Shown piece after piece: positions 1 through 11,302 of a stretch of DNA of 64,000 nt. This DNA is from Erythrocercus mccallii. Lineage: Eukaryota; Chordata; Aves; Passeriformes; Dicruridae. The DNA is taken from assembly GCA_013397435.1 (NCBI GenBank), contig VZRG01000191.1, forward strand, positions 294,057 through 358,056, in the 5' to 3' direction. Below the pieces are notes generated by a model. It was not told where the DNA came from, ran no database searches, and was given only the letters and a program-made list of their open reading frames with translations. How positions within the stretch are numbered: position 1 is the stretch's first letter; every line of letters begins with the position of its first letter. The position numbers and the translations under genes were made by a program.

Positions 1-1299
1 TGGTAATTTTGTATGACAATTCTAAGATTTCATTGCTCTTTTAGCATCATTATCAGATAGAAAAAGAGGCCATCTGTCAATTGCCACTATCGATTTCCCT
101 CATCTTCCCAGAGGTTGTAGCTGCTCTACACAGAGCTGTAGAATTGTGCAGGGGAAACAACAAATGGAAAAAAACCCAAGGGGATACACATCTAGGATAG
201 ATAGATGCCATAAAAATAACTGTGGGGGACAGACAGACTTAGCAATACTTGAGAGCTGCTGAGGAAACAACACTTGAGAGATAAGAGGAAAATAAAGATG
301 CAAGATATTTATGCAAACAAAAAAAAGAAATCAGACAGACAATGTTTATAAGTAAGAATTTGGAAATACATGTTGAGAACTAGGGGAAAGAAGTGGCCTT
401 TTAAAAAGGAAACAGAATAGGAAACAGAGAAATTAGTTAACTAGGAATGAGGCATCATAAGAATGAAGATTTTAGAAATAAATTGAAAATAAGTTCCAAA
501 GATGAAGAAAAGTTCAGTTAAGGAGATTATTATCCCTTACATGAAAAACATAAAAAAACCCAGATTTTTAATTCTGAAGGAGACAAACAATGTGTTTTAC
601 TCAAGGATTTCTCTGAAAAAATATCACAACTGTAATGTTATGGTAACTTGTGAAATGTTTAATTGGTACCAGAAATTCCACAGCAAACTTATGCCTATGC
701 TATATTCTCCCTATTTTCACCCCTTTCTCATGGGCAACAAATGCCTCTATATTGGAAGACATCCTGAGAGGAGTTTCCACTTGTATATCCAACACTTTTA
801 CATGGCATTGATTTATGGCTGCAGAGCTCAGAAAAGGAGCAGGCAGTCAGGAATCACCTGGTGCCAGAGTGCCTCCCAGGCCCACAAAAGGTGCAACCTT
901 CATGTCTGATACCAGCTTACGTAAACCCTGATATTTCACGTCAAAATGCAGGATATTCATACCATAAAGATCTCTTACTCTTTGACTGAAGTGTGTCTGG
1001 GTTTCAGTATTATTCAGCAAGAAGACCACACTGTCTTATTGCCTCATGAGATATACTAAATATAATAATAATAATAATATCATGTCACGAATAAGAATAA
1101 AAAGATGCATAATTTTTTCATGACCCCTTCTATTCATTCCTAGCTAAAAGAAACTCTTTCCTTTTATGCATGATTTGAGTTTCTTTGCACAGGTTCAATC
1201 ATCCTTGCTGCTCTTACCTATACTACCTTTTATTCTGTCTCTGTTTAGACCAGAATTGAACACAGCATTTTGGATGCAGTTACCACTGACATGAGGGAA
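1..1299. other. AT-rich intergenic stretch, no gene seen
   Basis: I see no gene, repeat family or RNA here. A 135-codon open frame at 502-909 (+) has no recognisable domain, is rich in chance-type residues and has no splice or promoter context, so I do not call it. A short AAT microsatellite lies at 1062-1080, and two A-runs interrupted by CCC occur near 168-178 and 552-561. Confidence 0.7.
1062..1080. repeat. (AAT)n microsatellite
   Basis: About six copies of the trinucleotide AAT in a short uninterrupted run. A simple sequence repeat with no sign of function. Confidence 0.8.
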
Positions 1300-1687
1300 G
1301 CTGTTGGTTGAGCTAAAGACAGTTTTAATAAGCAAAGCAAAAGCTGAATGCACAAGCAAAAGCAAAACATGAAATTCCATCCCTTTTCATAGGCAGGCAG
1401 GTTTTCAGCTGGTTTTATATGTTCAGTATGACATCACTCTGTATGGAATATCCCTTGGGTCAGTTGTGGTCTCTCCTGGCTATATGTCCACCCAGCTCCT
1501 TGTGCACCCCCAGCCTCCTTCTGGAAAAGCTGTATGAGGAGTAGAAAAGGTCTTGACTGTGCAAGCTCTGCTCAGCAATAACAAAAACATCCCTGAATTA
1601 TCAATACTGTTTTCAGCACAGATCTAAAACAGCCCCATACCACCTACTATGAGGTAAACTATCTCTACCCCAGCCAAAACCAGCTCA
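1300..1687 (-). mobile_element. Decayed avian ERV LTR, same family as the LTR at 33113-34300
   Basis: The block resembles the LTR at 33113-34300 over most of its length. It has the stretch with TTTTAATAAGCAAAGCAAAAGC, broken as AATAAGCAAAGCAAAA at 1328-1343, then GGCAGGCAGG, then TATGGAATATCCC near 1442-1454, AGCAATAACA near 1574, TTTTCAGCACAGATC near 1610, and the terminal CCAGCCAAAACCAGC ending near 1687. The central part between about 1408 and 1418 lacks roughly 100 bp present in the other copy, so it carries an internal deletion. The outer left end (the TGTCATGG terminus) is missing or too eroded to see, and no target duplication is visible. From my knowledge of the family the LTR sense strand is minus, as judged from the other copy. 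There is no internal retroviral coding sequence next to it. The family name is not certain; ERVL-like is my best guess. Confidence 0.75.
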
Positions 1688-1944
1688 AGGTCATTATCAG
1701 TAGCAATGCATTACAGAGCCTGTTTTACATCAGTGTACGCATGTACAATGTACCAAGAAGTTTCCTGGTGCTCTTCATTATTCCTGGTGTGTAATGTGGA
1801 GGTGTCAAGGTGGTAAAGCAGTCACCCACTGTGTTTGGGGTGAAGCCACCTAATATCCTCCCAGGCAATTCAGTTGTGCAGTTTGGAATTATTTCCTAAT
1901 GGCAGCCTGCATGGTGTGACTGTCTTCTGGTGGGCAGCAGAAGG

Positions 1945-1964
1945 GGAGCGTGGGGCCACGCTCC
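1945..1964. other. Perfect 9-bp GC-rich inverted repeat, 2-nt spacer
   Basis: Arms GGAGCGTGG (1945-1953) and CCACGCTCC (1956-1964) are exact reverse complements with GG between. It lies in a GC-richer island of otherwise AT-rich DNA. It could extrude as a cruciform or be a paired binding site. No function can be assigned from sequence. Confidence 0.85.
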
Positions 1965-2020
1965 GTGTCACCCGGCTGGCTGCAGCTCCAGCACACTGAC
2001 ACCAAGCTCCCAGGTATGTT

Positions 2021-2034
2021 ACACCTGCAGGTGT
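2021..2034. other. 14-bp perfect palindrome carrying a CAGGTG E-box on each strand
   Basis: ACACCTGCAGGTGT is its own reverse complement. It contains CACCTG and CAGGTG, the E-box form bound by E2A, ZEB and Snail family factors in vertebrates (established knowledge). Whether anything binds here is unknown; a 14-bp palindrome could also arise by chance in 64 kb, though this would be a rare event. Confidence 0.85.
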
Positions 2035-5000
2035 GGATGGAGACTGTGCTCTGGCTGATACACTGCACAAAGCAATAAACAGTTATTTCTGAAAGAGATT
2101 GCTGTGAAAAGTGAAAGAAGCAGTAATACCTCCTTCTAACTAATCAGGAAGTGTGAGATGAGTGACTGACATGTTTTGAAAATCAACTAGTGCATCAAAA
2201 TAAATTACTTTTACAGAGCTAAGCTTACAGGATGTATAGCCCTCTCCAAGCTCATCAGTAAATATCACAAGAAAGGAATAGAAAGAGAAAAAGTGTTGGA
2301 CTTTTGATAAACCTGAAAATAAGCAGCCTTGTTGTGGTGAAAATAGAGTTGTTTTGATAAAGCAGTCCCAAATTTCTTCAAGACATCATCGACTGCATGG
2401 GGAACTGAGTCCTGTTTCCTGGATCCCACAGATGGACTGCTGACATTTGCAAATATTCTCTCCTACAGTGTGGAGGGTGTGTATATGACTCAGATTATAC
2501 ACTGTTAAAATACAGCCTATAAATATATATTTAACACATTATTGTTAATGTGTCATAAGGTTTAATTTACAGTGTGTAAAATGCTCTGAGATTTTTAAAT
2601 ATTCAGAAGTGTGACACTGCTTTTTTCAATGCACCTCTTTAATCAAAATCCTTCAACAACCAAGTTACAGTACATAATATTATTTTTATGAACAGTTCTT
2701 TTTTATTTCAAAAATAGATTTTGAAATATCTAAAAAACCCCAAATTTTTCTGCAAATAAAAAAAGAACAAAGGAAAAGAAAGAGCTTAGTAAATCTATTT
2801 TACAGATAATTTTCCACTGAACTCAAGCATTTACACTGCTGTATCTGTGATCAGATTAAAATTTATTTTAGTATAGATTGATTCTACTTTAGTGACCTGT
2901 GCAAAGCACGAAAGAGAGATGACTAATAGTTATCTCTGTTTGAGAAATTATGTGTCAGGTACAGTATGAGGCAAATGATCCTCTGAATTTGTGCATCAAT
3001 TAGACACATACAATACATGTGCAAGGATAAGGATTTGTGAATTATTTTTAAAATAATCGGGAAATCTTCAAAACCTCTACAAAAATAGACTAGATCCTGT
3101 AATTCTCAATGTGCACTGACAACAATGAGAATCCATAGCCTTGGGTTATGAACTGACTTTAGTGGATCTGCAGGTCAACAGTAGCTGAGGGTCTGGCCTT
3201 GGGTTATTGCATGGGGTTTTTTCTGCCTCAGATTATAATCCCTCTGCCAGGGATTATTAAATCTGTTCTACGTAGTGGTCAGGAATAGATACTCAGGGAA
3301 AGAGTATAAAATCAAGGTAAATATAGTTTCCTTCTACCTTCTTGCAAACAGAGCATTACATCTGAAAATGGGTGCTGCAATTAGACTGTGAGGTGCCAAG
3401 GAAAGGAGCGAGATCTCTCCTCTTGGATGTACCATACGAACATATTTCAAAATGCTGTTAGAATTTAACTGTGGAAGTTGCTCCCAAGTTTTGGTCCTCC
3501 ACTTGTCTACATTAAGCAAAGCTTAGTTTATTTCTTTCTCCAATATTGTAATGAACCGTCTAGTTTCTTCTAAAAAAAAAATCCCAAATTTGTATTTCTA
3601 AAAATATTTTGAACTAGACTGATCCTATCATTACCCAGTATAGAAAACACTATACTTGTTTTAGCTCCCTTCACCCTACAAAGTCTTCTAGAATCATTTC
3701 ATTATCAAAAATTTCCAAAGACTCTCATGCTCTAAACAGAACAATGTCCCACATGCTGGTTGTTTCATGTCATAAAGACAGAAAATGTCAAAACAAAAGT
3801 GGTGTCAGCAGCATCTCTACTCCTCTGTATTTGTATCTAATGTTGGAACGTGTCTCAGCTCAATTTCTAATTACATTTAGAGAAGAAATATTTCAAGTCA
3901 AGTTTGCATCTAGGGAAATACCAAGAAGCTACCTTAACACTTGATTCTTTCCTTGGGTTAGGCTGAAGCCTTTTCATTATTCTTTATTGCATGGATTGCT
4001 CTTTTGGTGGTAACTAAAGCTGAGGATTAAGTGTCTGGTGTCTACTAATTTGAAAGCAAATCTATAGCTGGATTTTGTGAGGTTCAAGGAGTTAGACAGG
4101 TGCTAAAAATTCATCAGATTGTCTTTTTGTGTAGAGATTAGTTATTATAATAAAAAGTTTCCAGATTAGACTAGAGTTTGGGAATACAACCTCTAATTAT
4201 CTAATTCATTACTGGGTTCTTTAAGGCCCAAGAACCAGACAGAAATAGGAATTCAGAACTTCTAAAACTTTCTGGTTTCCTGTAATCTATTGTTAACTTT
4301 TACAGGCCTTGGAGAAAGGGAGTGTGTCGTTGTAGGACATAAGACTCCAAATATTTCAGAAGGCAAATAGCATAAAGAGGGCTTTATTTTCTAATTCTTA
4401 CTACCTTTTAAAGGTGTTCCAATACAGACTTAACATGATTGGTGAATAGGAACAACACCTCTCTAGTCCCATTGGTGAAACTAGAGAAACACAAACACAC
4501 AGTTGTACAAAATTGTTTTGAGAAAGGACAGTTATTTACCAAAATTTTTGCGACAGAAGTTCTCCTGAGAAACCTTCCCTTGGGAAAGAAGTCAGCCACT
4601 ACTAGCAGGCTAAAATCTTTCTCAGACTCAGAAAATCAGGCCTACAGGAGTGAGTGACAGTTGATGAGGATCAAAGCTGCTTTTTGTTATTAACTTTCTT
4701 TCTGTTTTGTTGGGCTGTTTTGTTTTTTTTTTTTTCCTATTCCCCTATTTTTTTAATATATATGTAGTTACCAGTCTATCTTAATATTTGGATTAGATTT
4801 GGTGTTATGGCTTAGTAAAACTAGTACGAACTGGTCACTCTGCTACAATTAACTTTAGAGCTAGGGCTGCAATTTCATGTAGTATTTTGGAATATAAAGC
4901 TTCCAAAGTTCAGTTCATTACTGCAGAGTTAGAAGTTAGGAAAAGGGAATACTGTGCACAGACTACCGTATGTTTCATTAACTGTAGGCTGTAAATTGAG

Positions 5001-5822
5001 GCTGGAGTAGAGTGTGAGTTTGGGGAATGACTTGGGAATAAACCTTCAAAATTCCATTTCATTAACAGTCACTGAAGGGCCCACAGAATTAGATAAAGGT
5101 CCAATGACTCATATTTTCTTTTAAGTTAGAACTAGACTTCAATAATTAAAGTTAAGTTTAATTGGGGTTAAAATTCCAGGGTGTTGTTAGGTTAGAATTT
5201 GAGAATGCACACATTCAGAGCCATGACTACTTCTGGATTCAAAAGAGCCTACAGGGCTAGGAAGAGGCCATAGTGTTAATAGGATCGAAATAATAGGACC
5301 TTATTTAGCACAGGGATTTATTTCCTGGCTCTAATTGCCATTATAATAAGGATAGGGTTAGGGAAAAAAGGGCTTGAAAAATCTGTGTTTTCCAGTTTAT
5401 GAGTGAGATTTGCAAAGACTGCTGTCATGTAGGAAGTTGACTTCTTCATAGACATGGGCATTTATATGGACTGTGAGAGTGATTAAGGGTCTTATGATTG
5501 CAACTTGATTCTCTAATTCATTTGGGAGCTTTTATTTTGCCATGTACTGCAGACTTGAATGGATTAGGAAGCTGGATTCTTTATGAGACTTATCCTTTTC
5601 CTTATGTCCCTTTATTGAGGGCCCTGCACAAGCTTATAGTGTTTGAGAATTACAAGCTTCTCTGGTCCACTTAACCAACATACCTGTCAGAATTTGCAGG
5701 GTGAAAAATAGCGTTAGTGTTCATAACCACCATGGTCTCAATTTCCTTTAGGATTTTGGCTAGATACCTTCACTACAGCCTTAGGGTTTAGGTGAGAGTA
5801 GTGCTGAAATTCAGTCTGGATG

Positions 5823-5960
5823 CTCACAGTGATGGAGAATGCACATGATGAAGATGACAAAAGATGATGAAGAAAGATGATGGTGACAGTTCTTTTACAG
5901 CTCTAGTTCTGCCAGTGACCATCATCAGGGCTCATACTGATGGTGAAAGCTGTGGTGATG
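5823..5960. repeat. GATGA-rich imperfect repeat cluster
   Basis: Repeated GATGATGA, GATGAAGATGA and GATGGTGA words on the plus strand, interrupted by CATCATC on the same strand near 5920, so the tract contains both orientations of a similar word and could fold back on itself. It sits inside the degenerate field at 4100-6990. No coding potential is evident. Confidence 0.55.
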
Positions 5961-6521
5961 ATGACAGTCTCCTATTTAGGCTGGAGAGGAGCGCTGGCAG
6001 TGGTGATAGCTGTAGTTGAGGGTAAGATTTAATGATGTTTAGGATGGTTCTGAGAGTGATTTAGAGGCTAGGATTCCTCTGTTCACCTCTTAAGGATAGT
6101 CAACAAGTCACTTTAAGATCTCCAGAGGATCCTGACCAACTTTGATTAGAATTAGGATCTTATTTCCTAAACTTAAATCACACAAACTCTCAACAGACAT
6201 GCTGAAATAAGAAGTGGGTTGAACTTCATGATGAAGTACTGTTCAATTTGCTTGTGTAATTAACTGTGAAGTTAGGAATAAGTCAAAATTCCAGGGAAAG
6301 CTGGTGCCTTGTAGCTTTAAGATCACTTTGCTTGAACCACAGAAGGGAACACATTGTCTGTCATCCCACTCACCCCATCTACTGAGCCCAGCATTTGTCT
6401 CAGGTTGTATTGAGGGCAACTATCGCTTCAAAAAGTTTTTGTTCCTTAAGCTCAAAGAGTACTTACAGGGATGGAGAAGATGAAGGTCTGTCAAGCCACT
6501 CATCTCATCTTCTCTTACAGG

Positions 6522-6561
6522 TGCAATCAAATTTGCGGACATGCAATCAGATTTGCAGACA
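6522..6561. repeat. 20-bp direct tandem duplication
   Basis: Two adjacent 20-bp copies, 6522-6541 and 6542-6561, start TGCAATCA and end with GACA. They differ at two positions. The duplication lies within the degenerate repeat field and looks like a local replication-slippage product. Confidence 0.85.
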
Positions 6562-7268
6562 GAATTGTCATTTGTATTATGAGTGGGCAATAAAAACATG
6601 TGGGATCTCAGTACATTGGTATATTTTTGCAAAGGGTTCAGAGATAGGAAAAGGGCTGATCTTGAAGGTTGCCCATTGTATCGTCTTCCAGGTGATGGAC
6701 CAATCAGTTCTGTATTATGAGCTTTAAAGAACGCTTAATCAGACTCAGGACTTGGAAATGCAATCCTTTTGGGAACTGGTTTTGAGGGTATGCTGTACTC
6801 AGGAGGGTAATCATGTTACCACCATCAGGGCCAAAGCTGCAAGTCCTGGCAGATGGGAAGTTTAAGAATAAGGTGAGAATTCAGCTCAGAGGTTGAGAGC
6901 TTATATATCACTCTTCAGGGAGTCTTGAGATTGAGTCAGAATCTCTCTGTCCATTAATACCTAGAAAACATCTATAAAGATCTACTTCAGGTTAGTGGGG
7001 ATAAAGTGGCTAAAGCCAGGTGAAAGAGACAATACAATAGAAAAATATATTTCATAATTAGGAAACATATGAAGAACATTTTGATTGATGTCTCATAAGT
7101 CTATAATTACAACTTCACTGATCATAAAATTTTGTTAAAGGACAGATATAAATCTAATAAAACTTTAAGTGTTGATAGCAGGACAAAGTAATGTAATCCA
7201 ACCAATAAAGTTACAGCACTTAAATATATATCACCAGAAGAGCGAAAGACAATAACTTTTAACTTCAA

Positions 7269-7307
7269 CTATTACTACTACTACCACCACTACCACTACT
7301 ATTACTA
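7269..7307. repeat. Imperfect (TAC/CTA)n trinucleotide microsatellite
   Basis: An array of ACT/ACC trinucleotides, with CTACTACTACC in the middle flanked by ATTACTA words. Interrupted, so it is probably an old or stabilised microsatellite. Confidence 0.8.
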
Positions 7308-7530
7308 AACAGAATGTGTAATAACTGAAGAAAGGATAGAATTTCTAACTAAGCGCAGTAAAGTTCTTTAGGAAATATTAGGAATATTAAGAAATATTGT
7401 GGACATATAAAATGTCACATATTTTATCTAGTATTAAATTAATGGGAATGTAACATATACTGAATGGACTAGAAATTACCAGGGTGAATAAACATGAACA
7501 AAAAATCATCACTGAGTTGTTGCAATTGTA

Positions 7531-7568
7531 ATTGGAATCTATTGGGATCTATTGGGATCTATTGATCT
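7531..7568. repeat. 10-bp tandem repeat, about four copies
   Basis: Unit ATTGGGATCT occurs exactly at 7541-7550 and 7551-7560, with ATTGGAATCT before (7531-7540) and a shortened ATTGATCT after (7561-7568). A small local minisatellite. Confidence 0.85.
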
Positions 7569-8486
7569 GCTAAATTTAATGGCTTGGAAAGAAACATGAA
7601 AGACACATAGTATCACTGTGATGCAATGACTGAGAGCAGGTGACCAGTTTGGAATAAACTAAATCCCTCATAGACCTCAGAGACAATGCAACAAGTGCAT
7701 TGTGGTACACCCAAACAGGGACTTATGTAGGTAATACTAGAAAGGGTAGGCTATGCTTAAAAGGACTGGAAGGGTCTATTTCTGTGAGACTACAGATTTC
7801 AAAAAGACTTTGGGGACCCTGGTAAAATTTTAAGCAAATTAGTGCTCGTTTTGCAACAGGGCTCATGCCAAACTCACAGGGGAACCTAAGGAGGAAAACA
7901 TTTCCATAATTGTCACACTTCCAACAATTTATTGTAAAATATGTTAGCTCCCATGTTATCATCATTACATTTTTCTTCATAACCTTATCTCATTTATGTA
8001 TACTCATTTAAAATACAGTAAAATAACACCAATGACTAATGGAGCTTGGTAGCATCCCCTTTGCTGAGATAACTCTAATATTGCTAATAACTTTCTTCTC
8101 TAAGCGTGCATTTTGGTTTTCTTTTGCCTTTATGAATCTTGGCAACAGAAGATTCTTCTTTTAGGTTAAAGAGCACTCATGCATCTTCATTCTGACTAAA
8201 AATCCAGTCATAGTTCATTTTCTAGTTCTCTACATGATTATATCTCCTAGATGATGTAATACATTACTGACCTTTCCCTTCTGTAACCAGGGTGTCATCA
8301 GTACAGAGCTGAGTATATACCTGTGCACCTATTTCTAATATGTCTATGCACAGAGAAGTTTATCCTTTGCAGAGAGATTCTGTAGTGCAAGGTGTTTCTT
8401 TCCATCTCCAGCCTCATTGACTGGATAATTTCCATAATAGGATTGTACATTTTTCCTTTCCAGTTAGAAAAATCAACTTAAGATGG

Positions 8487-8512
8487 GAAAAATAACCACA
8501 AGGTTATTTTTC
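8487..8512. other. Perfect 11-bp inverted repeat with ACAA loop
   Basis: Arms GAAAAATAACC (8487-8497) and GGTTATTTTTC (8502-8512) are exact reverse complements around a 4-nt loop. Too short for a miRNA precursor and without a run of U that would suggest a Pol III terminator in context. It may be a remnant of a foldback element or chance. Confidence 0.85.
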
Positions 8513-11277
8513 TAAAACAGGTGATTTGTCATTGACTGTTTATATTTCACAATAAATACTGACTGTAACTATTGAGAAGATAAAATATTATCTTTCCTAA
8601 TTTCATGGACATAATCATTGTTCTGAAGTGCTGGAATTGAGATATATACTTTCAGGAGTGCAAATATAAAAATATTAAGTTTTTTATACTACACTATAGT
8701 CATCTTCCTTTACACCATCTTCATTTTCCTCATAATTAACTGTCTTCAAGTTTTTAAGATGTATTGAGAAGGCAGCTGGAATACGAGTTTTACTGGGAGA
8801 AATGTTTCTTCAAAAGGCCTCCCATCACATGAGTTGCCATCTCAGGTTCTTTTAATTTTGTATAACATAGTGACATTAAAATTTGGTGAATTGATATTAA
8901 ACTTTCTACATTCCTTAAACAAAATGTGCTGTGGATTAAATATTTTAAAGATGATTCACCTTATTCCATTGTTATCAAACATTGGAATTTTCCCAGTGTT
9001 AAGTCTGTAAGGCAGCTTATTACTTTAGACAATCTTGATGACTTTCATTGAGAAGAGTGGTCAGCACCTGGTAGAACTAGTTCAGGGAGCAGTGCAAAAT
9101 GTTGTCTAGCTATGACTCATCCAAGAAAAGGAGAGTAACCTGAAGATATGCTGACTGCAAGCAATTCTGACACTGCTGCATCCATGACAGTGATGAAACT
9201 CTCCAGCTCAGAACCAGTACAGAGTAACGGAACCAAAAGTGAGGTTGGCAGGACCCCTGAAACTATCGACACTAGAATTAAAGGGAAGAAAACTCTTATT
9301 TTTAATAAAAAGGCAGAATGTAGGGACAGGTGAATAATTTCAGGCATAGAAGTCTCTTTTTTGTGGTTTCTTCAATTTCTACTTCTGAAAATGGGCAGAT
9401 TCCTCCCTGGAACTCTGTTATGACTGTAGGTATTAACCCTTGTGTTTCCTGTCTTTGGAATGAAGAAAAAAACTTACTATTTTAGAAAAGTTTGGGTCTT
9501 ACTCTTGCAAACACAATATTGGAAGCACTAAGAGTAGCAAGGAAAACTAAAAAGTTCTTGTGATATTTTAATTTAATTTTTTATTCTGTGAAAAAGCAAA
9601 TAGACATCTTCTTAATTTTTTATCTTGGGATGAAAAATGAACAAATAGTCACACAGAGAAGCATCCCACTTCCAGAGATGTGGGCTTTTGAATATATATT
9701 TTTTTCTAACCTTGGGTTCTAGACTTAATTTGAATCTGAAGAATTAGAGTGCAATTTACTTACATATTCAATTTAACCAATAGATTTTGTTGGAATAGTG
9801 AGGTTGAGTAAAAAGCACAGATATAATATCCCACTGATACAGGAGTGGTGGTTGCTCTTCTTTTCCTTGTCTTTGTACAGCATCCATCCCAGAAATATTT
9901 GTTATTTTGCCTATGTTAGGGACTCTGTAGCAGATACCGACTGTCTGATCCTTTGACATTTAAGTGAATAAGGCAAAACAAGACTTATTTGATTTTTGGT
10001 CTGACTCTAGACTTGACAATGAAAGATCAAAGAAGCTATAGTAGTACAAAATTAAGGAGGTGTAAAGAAAAAAGGAAAGTCATGAGTATTGAATATTCAG
10101 TCATTAGACATGATTAATGCAAGTGATTTAAGGGCAAAAAATGCAAAATAATAAAGCTTTGACTGCTGTCCTGATATGGCTGTTATTAAACATGAATCAA
10201 TAGTTGATTACACACTTAGATCAGTCAAAACTTTCCAAGTAATAATAGAGTGTAAGGTTGATTATGGCAACACATTCAGATTGAATGACTTCAAATGCAT
10301 TCCTCTTTGGCTATTTATAAAAGGAGATCAAAAGCACAAGCCTACAAGAACTGAAAGCTAAATGTTAACAATACAGTCAATTTATTTGTAGGGAGGTCAG
10401 CATTATTTTCAAGTTCTTTCTTAATGATATAATTTGTCCAGAGCAGTACAAAAAATTACTTGAAGAAGAGAAATGGTAGCAAGTAGCTTAACTCTGCTTT
10501 ATTGAAAACAAAAGGAAGACTGAGCAGGGAATGTGTCTGGAATGCACCAAAGGAAACCAGGAAGATCATGACAGACCGAGTCAAGCCTCTTGCACATAAA
10601 AAGACCAATTTCCAAAAAAAATAACCCCAAACCCAAACAATTAAACATCCATATTTTGTTTTTTGAAGGTTATTTTTCATTCCTTAGTCTCCCACAAGGC
10701 TATTTGATTCTAAGGATAAAATGTTATTGAAGAGAAATGATCTTGTAACTTATTTTAGTCTAATTTACCTCTTAATTTTCATATGGAAATTAGAGTTGTA
10801 TCATGCCAATATGTGAATACCCTTTATAAACAGAATTATCCTTATGTATTGAATTTTACAGGCTTATGAACACAAAGCCCATCACACCCCCACTGTTCTG
10901 ATAACAGAAGCAGATCCTGAACTACAGTTTTCACTGCCCAGGTGAACTCCACAGAGTGGAGGAGGGAGCTGTATATAAGGTGAAAATCCTGTTGTGTCTT
11001 TACAGTGGGTTTCAGAGTTTTTTTTTAAAGAGGCTATTTTTTCTGTGGCATGTTCCAGATATATTGGATGAATGGCCAAATCAAAACAAAAACTGCTACA
11101 AAATACTCATTTTTAGCAAAAAATTAAATTATTGAACCAATAGGAAGGTGAAAGAAAGAAGAAAAAGTAAAAAGTAAAAGGAATGAAATGGAGTTGATGT
11201 GCTGGACCCTGTTAACCTCTGAGTGATGCACCATTTAGTTTAACATGCTCTGTACCTTTTTAGTCGGGAAAATTAGA

Positions 11278-11302
11278 TTCTGCTGATCTTCAGCAGAAGA
11301 TC
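11278..11302. other. Two overlapping, mutually exclusive hairpins
   Basis: TTCTGCTGA (11278-11286) pairs perfectly with TCAGCAGAA (11290-11298) around a 3-nt loop. The same bases allow a second hairpin: GATCTTC (11285-11291) with GAAGATC (11296-11302) around AGCA. The two cannot form at once. No gene is next to it and no function is claimed. Confidence 0.85.

Larger units (their letters stand above)
1688..4099. other. Intergenic stretch with a small GC-richer island
   Basis: No gene seen. The part at about 1800-2060 is clearly richer in G and C than its surroundings and contains two perfect palindromes, listed separately. The rest is AT-rich with runs such as AAAAAACCCC near 2732-2741. Open frames of 60-66 codons at 1870-2070, 3334-3519 and 3744-3944 show no domain. 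Confidence 0.6.
4100..6990. repeat. Diffuse, degenerate repeat-like field with recurring phrases
   Basis: Over nearly 3 kb the sequence keeps returning to similar phrases. AAAATTCCAGGG occurs exactly at 5170-5181 and 6285-6296, TCAAAATTCCA at 5046-5056 and 6283-6293, and variants GGAATTCAGA (about 4249), GCAATTTCATG (about 4869), GAAATTCAGTC (about 5808) and GAATTCAGCTC (about 6877) occur between. These are preceded by variants of TTAGGAATAAG, GTTAGGGTTAGG and TTGGGAATA. Spacing is irregular, so this is not a clean satellite. It may be a very old tandem array or a patchwork of segmental copies; chance similarity in a skewed base composition is the alternative. Open frames inside it (4408-4657, 6395-6727) show no domain. 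Confidence 0.4.
6991..11277. other. AT-rich intergenic stretch, small repeats only
   Basis: No gene recognised. The stretch contains the small tandem repeats and the hairpin at 8487-8512 listed separately. Open frames such as 7723-7980 (-), 9117-9347 (-) and 9148-9333 (+) are short, overlap each other on opposite strands and carry no motif. Confidence 0.65.

Noticed and set aside
502..909. 135-codon open frame on the plus strand
   Set aside because: No domain, no promoter or splice context, chance-like composition in AT-rich DNA.
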